Source: Planctomycetaceae bacterium
Lineage (GTDB): Bacteria; Planctomycetota; Planctomycetia; Pirellulales; Lacipirellulaceae
Assembly: GCA_002702655.1 (NCBI GenBank)
Contig: PABB01000002.1
Span: 1 to 33,073, forward strand
Length of the DNA stretch: 33,073 nucleotides
Direction of reading: 5' to 3'
Positions 31,765 to 33,073 of the stretch are shown here, one piece after another (within the stretch, counting starts at the first letter, position 1; every line of letters starts with the position of its first letter). The notes under the pieces are model-generated. The model was given only the letters and a program-made list of their open reading frames with translations, did no database searches and had not been told where the DNA came from. The translations under genes were made by a program, and so were the position numbers.

Positions 31765-32273
31765 AAGGCAGCGATTGCGCCTACGATGTGGTCACGGAGT
31801 ACCGGATACCACGCCATACACCAGAGAACCAGAATTGCCGCCGCTTTCACTCGCTTGGCACGAACGGCGATGCTTTGCCCGGGGCCGCGGCTCTGAGATT
31901 CATCGAATCCCCTCGTCGCGCGGACCGCAAATAGTAGCAGGGGTACCGTAATCAAGGCGAGCGCGGCGTTCAACATCCAGAAGTATGCGAACGCTGCGAT
32001 CTGATAAGCTCTAATGTAGCAGAGCCCCACCAGTGTTGATCTAGCTGCAAGCAATACTCGACTCGCACCGCTTCGTTGTTCGCGGCCGGCAGTAACACCT
32101 GCGCCTGCACGCGCGCAGTTGGCGATAGTCAGCGTCATAAAGACAAGCGGAAGCGAGAAGCAGAGAAGGTCGATGGTCACGCGGCACAGAATTGCATGAG
32201 TATGTCGTAGGGGCAACAGTTGATGTTTCGGATGCACTAGCGCGCGAGACACTGTCTCTCGGTAGTCGGGCAT
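31761..32273 (-). CDS. Integral membrane protein, 170 aa
   Basis: From the ATG at 32273 (MPDYRETVSRALVHPKHQLL) the protein has about four membrane helices: VTIDLLCFSLPLVFMTLTIA; two packed around YQIAAFAYFWMLNAALALITVPLLLFAV; and AAAILVLWCMAWYPVL. The frame stays open far upstream, but that part is low-complexity Ser/Arg/Pro and unlikely to be translated. Its stop codon and that of the giant RHS gene share the bases CTAG, so the two genes converge with no gap. It could be an immunity protein to the RHS tip, but immunity genes usually follow on the same strand, so an unrelated protein is as likely. Confidence 0.55.
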   Translation of the reverse strand: MPDYRETVSRALVHPKHQLLPLRHTHAILCRVTIDLLCFSLPLVFMTLTIANCARAGAGVTAGREQRSGASRVLLAARSTLVGLCYIRAYQIAAFAYFWMLNAALALITVPLLLFAVRATRGFDESQSRGPGQSIAVRAKRVKAAAILVLWCMAWYPVLRDHIVGAIAAF

Positions 32274-32754
32274 ACTTAGCCAATTCCACCACTCCTTCGA
32301 AAAGCGGTTACTAACCAAACGGCGTTTCGCAAGTGCATCGCAAGCGGGCAGGGTAGCGCCGCCAGTGCGGTGGTCCTGTCCGAAACGGAGACTCTGAACC
32401 GTAGACGCAATTGCTAGCTCATGTGGTCGGCAAATCCCAGCAAGCTTCTGAAGGGCCAGGGAAGCACCGGACGGCGCATCGTAGGCACTGCACCGCCACT
32501 CGTTGCATGCGCCCGTCTCGGAGTTTGTCGATTGCCGGGCTGAGGCGCAGTACGCGTCTCTGCCGAGAGCGTGCCAGCCTGCAATGCTAGGCGAGTCTCG
32601 CCAATGTTTGATGGCAAGTTCACGTCCGATGCCAAATGGCGTTTGGCAGGTTGAACTTCTTCTTGCTTGAGCCAGATAAAATCTGTTATCAATTCCAATA
32701 GGGGCCGGAGGTGGCGGTAGGGGAATCACCGCATCGGGCCCGGAATGAAGCGCT
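32274..32754. other. Gene-poor stretch
   Basis: No convincing gene is seen. The minus-strand frame running through it gives a low-complexity translation. It should contain the promoters of the two divergent genes on its sides. Confidence 0.35.
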
Positions 32755-33073
32755 ATGAAAGATGATGACTGCAAAGAAACACAGGATGAAGTAACGGCCG
32801 CGTATCGCGTCCGGCTTGCGGAAGGCGGCCGGGTGATCATTCCAGCCAGGGTCCGTGCACGACTGGGTCTCGCTGAAGGCGACGTGTTGATCGGCGAGGT
32901 TACCGACGATGCAATTGTCTGCAAGCGGTGGGATGGCACGGAAGAGGAACTTGAGTGCCGAGATCTGGCTCGCAAAATCGCGGCGGCATTCGAAAGCGTT
33001 CCGGACGGCCATCGCGACACGCTCGTCAGGATGCTCGCCGAGGATCACGGGCTCCTCTTCGCATTCGCCGGGA
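32755..33073 (+). CDS. AbrB/SpoVT-type DNA-binding protein, probable antitoxin (cut by window end)
   Basis: The frame opens at an ATG (MKDDDCKETQDEV) and is still open at the window end, about 106 codons. Residues 17-50 form a SpoVT/AbrB swapped-hairpin domain: YRVRLAEGGRVIIPARVRAR, then LGLAEGDVLIGEV. The remainder is helical (LARKIAAAFESVP, TLVRMLAEDHG), a longer tail than classic MazE or VapB antitoxins. Such proteins often pair with a PIN or MazF toxin encoded just downstream, which would be outside the window. Confidence 0.75.
   Translation, partial: MKDDDCKETQDEVTAAYRVRLAEGGRVIIPARVRARLGLAEGDVLIGEVTDDAIVCKRWDGTEEELECRDLARKIAAAFESVPDGHRDTLVRMLAEDHGLLFAFAG

Noticed and set aside
32274-33020. 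N-terminal extension of the membrane protein to a start near 33020
   Set aside because: The extension is low-complexity Ser/Arg/Pro, and it runs antisense through the AbrB-type gene.
1-33073. CRISPR arrays, tRNA genes and insertion-sequence transposases
   Set aside because: I found no regularly spaced palindromic repeat-spacer array, no tRNA cloverleaf and no transposase motif; the only regular repeats are the iterons.

Overview
The window looks like part of a planctomycete replicon, probably a plasmid or a plasmid-derived chromosomal island. The planctomycete signs are a DUF1559 prepilin-like protein, PEP-CTERM sorting signals, and a 4,832-residue secreted protein with the N-terminal 'QLEHR' motif, dockerin-like repeats, putative Ig domains and a C-terminal RHS/YD region. 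The plasmid signs are a ParA-type ATPase with a small partner (about 1.0-2.1 kb), five evenly spaced iterons (2.85-2.96 kb) and an RPA-type replication initiator (3.08-4.58 kb).

Layout. 0-1 kb: the end of one unknown gene and one hypothetical gene. 1.0-4.6 kb: a divergent partition and replication module around a 1-kb origin region. 5.0-7.4 kb, minus strand: a tandem pair of XRE-HTH/NTF2-like paralogs and a DUF1559 protein. 7.6-8.1 kb: a PEP-CTERM remnant and a small conserved protein. 8.2-9.7 kb: a protein-free, hairpin-dense stretch. 9.77-10.47 kb: an unrecognised 234-aa protein behind a structured leader. 10.5-16.1 kb: small hypothetical genes and an 878-aa protein with a C-terminal DNA methyltransferase domain. 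16.1-16.2 kb: a remnant of a third XRE gene. 16.5-31.8 kb: a PEP-CTERM protein and the giant RHS protein. The end holds a small membrane protein and a truncated AbrB/SpoVT-type gene.

The most interesting object lies at about 8.45-9.48 kb. A textbook 34-nt group II intron domain V (8453-8486) and a domain VI hairpin with a bulged A come first. They are followed about 250 nt later by a GUGCG 5' splice-site motif (8766) and about 700 nt of structured RNA. There is no reverse transcriptase. This is the domain order of the circularly permuted (CP) group II ribozymes, which make small RNA circles. A 6-bp pairing between the six bases before GUGCG and a 15-nt hairpin loop downstream looks like IBS1-EBS1 and supports the model. 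The predicted circle is about 252 nt and is itself structured. Downstream lie two near-identical terminator-like modules, more hairpins and an unknown ORF, which together may form an RNA-plus-protein element.

The second notable feature is the construction of the giant RHS protein. Several unrelated domains appear to be spliced in frame into the middle of other domains: a fibro-slime domain and a PEP-CTERM-type domain inside putative Ig domains, and a beta-propeller inside an SdrD-B-like domain. Its last 101 residues look like an exchangeable C-terminal tip.
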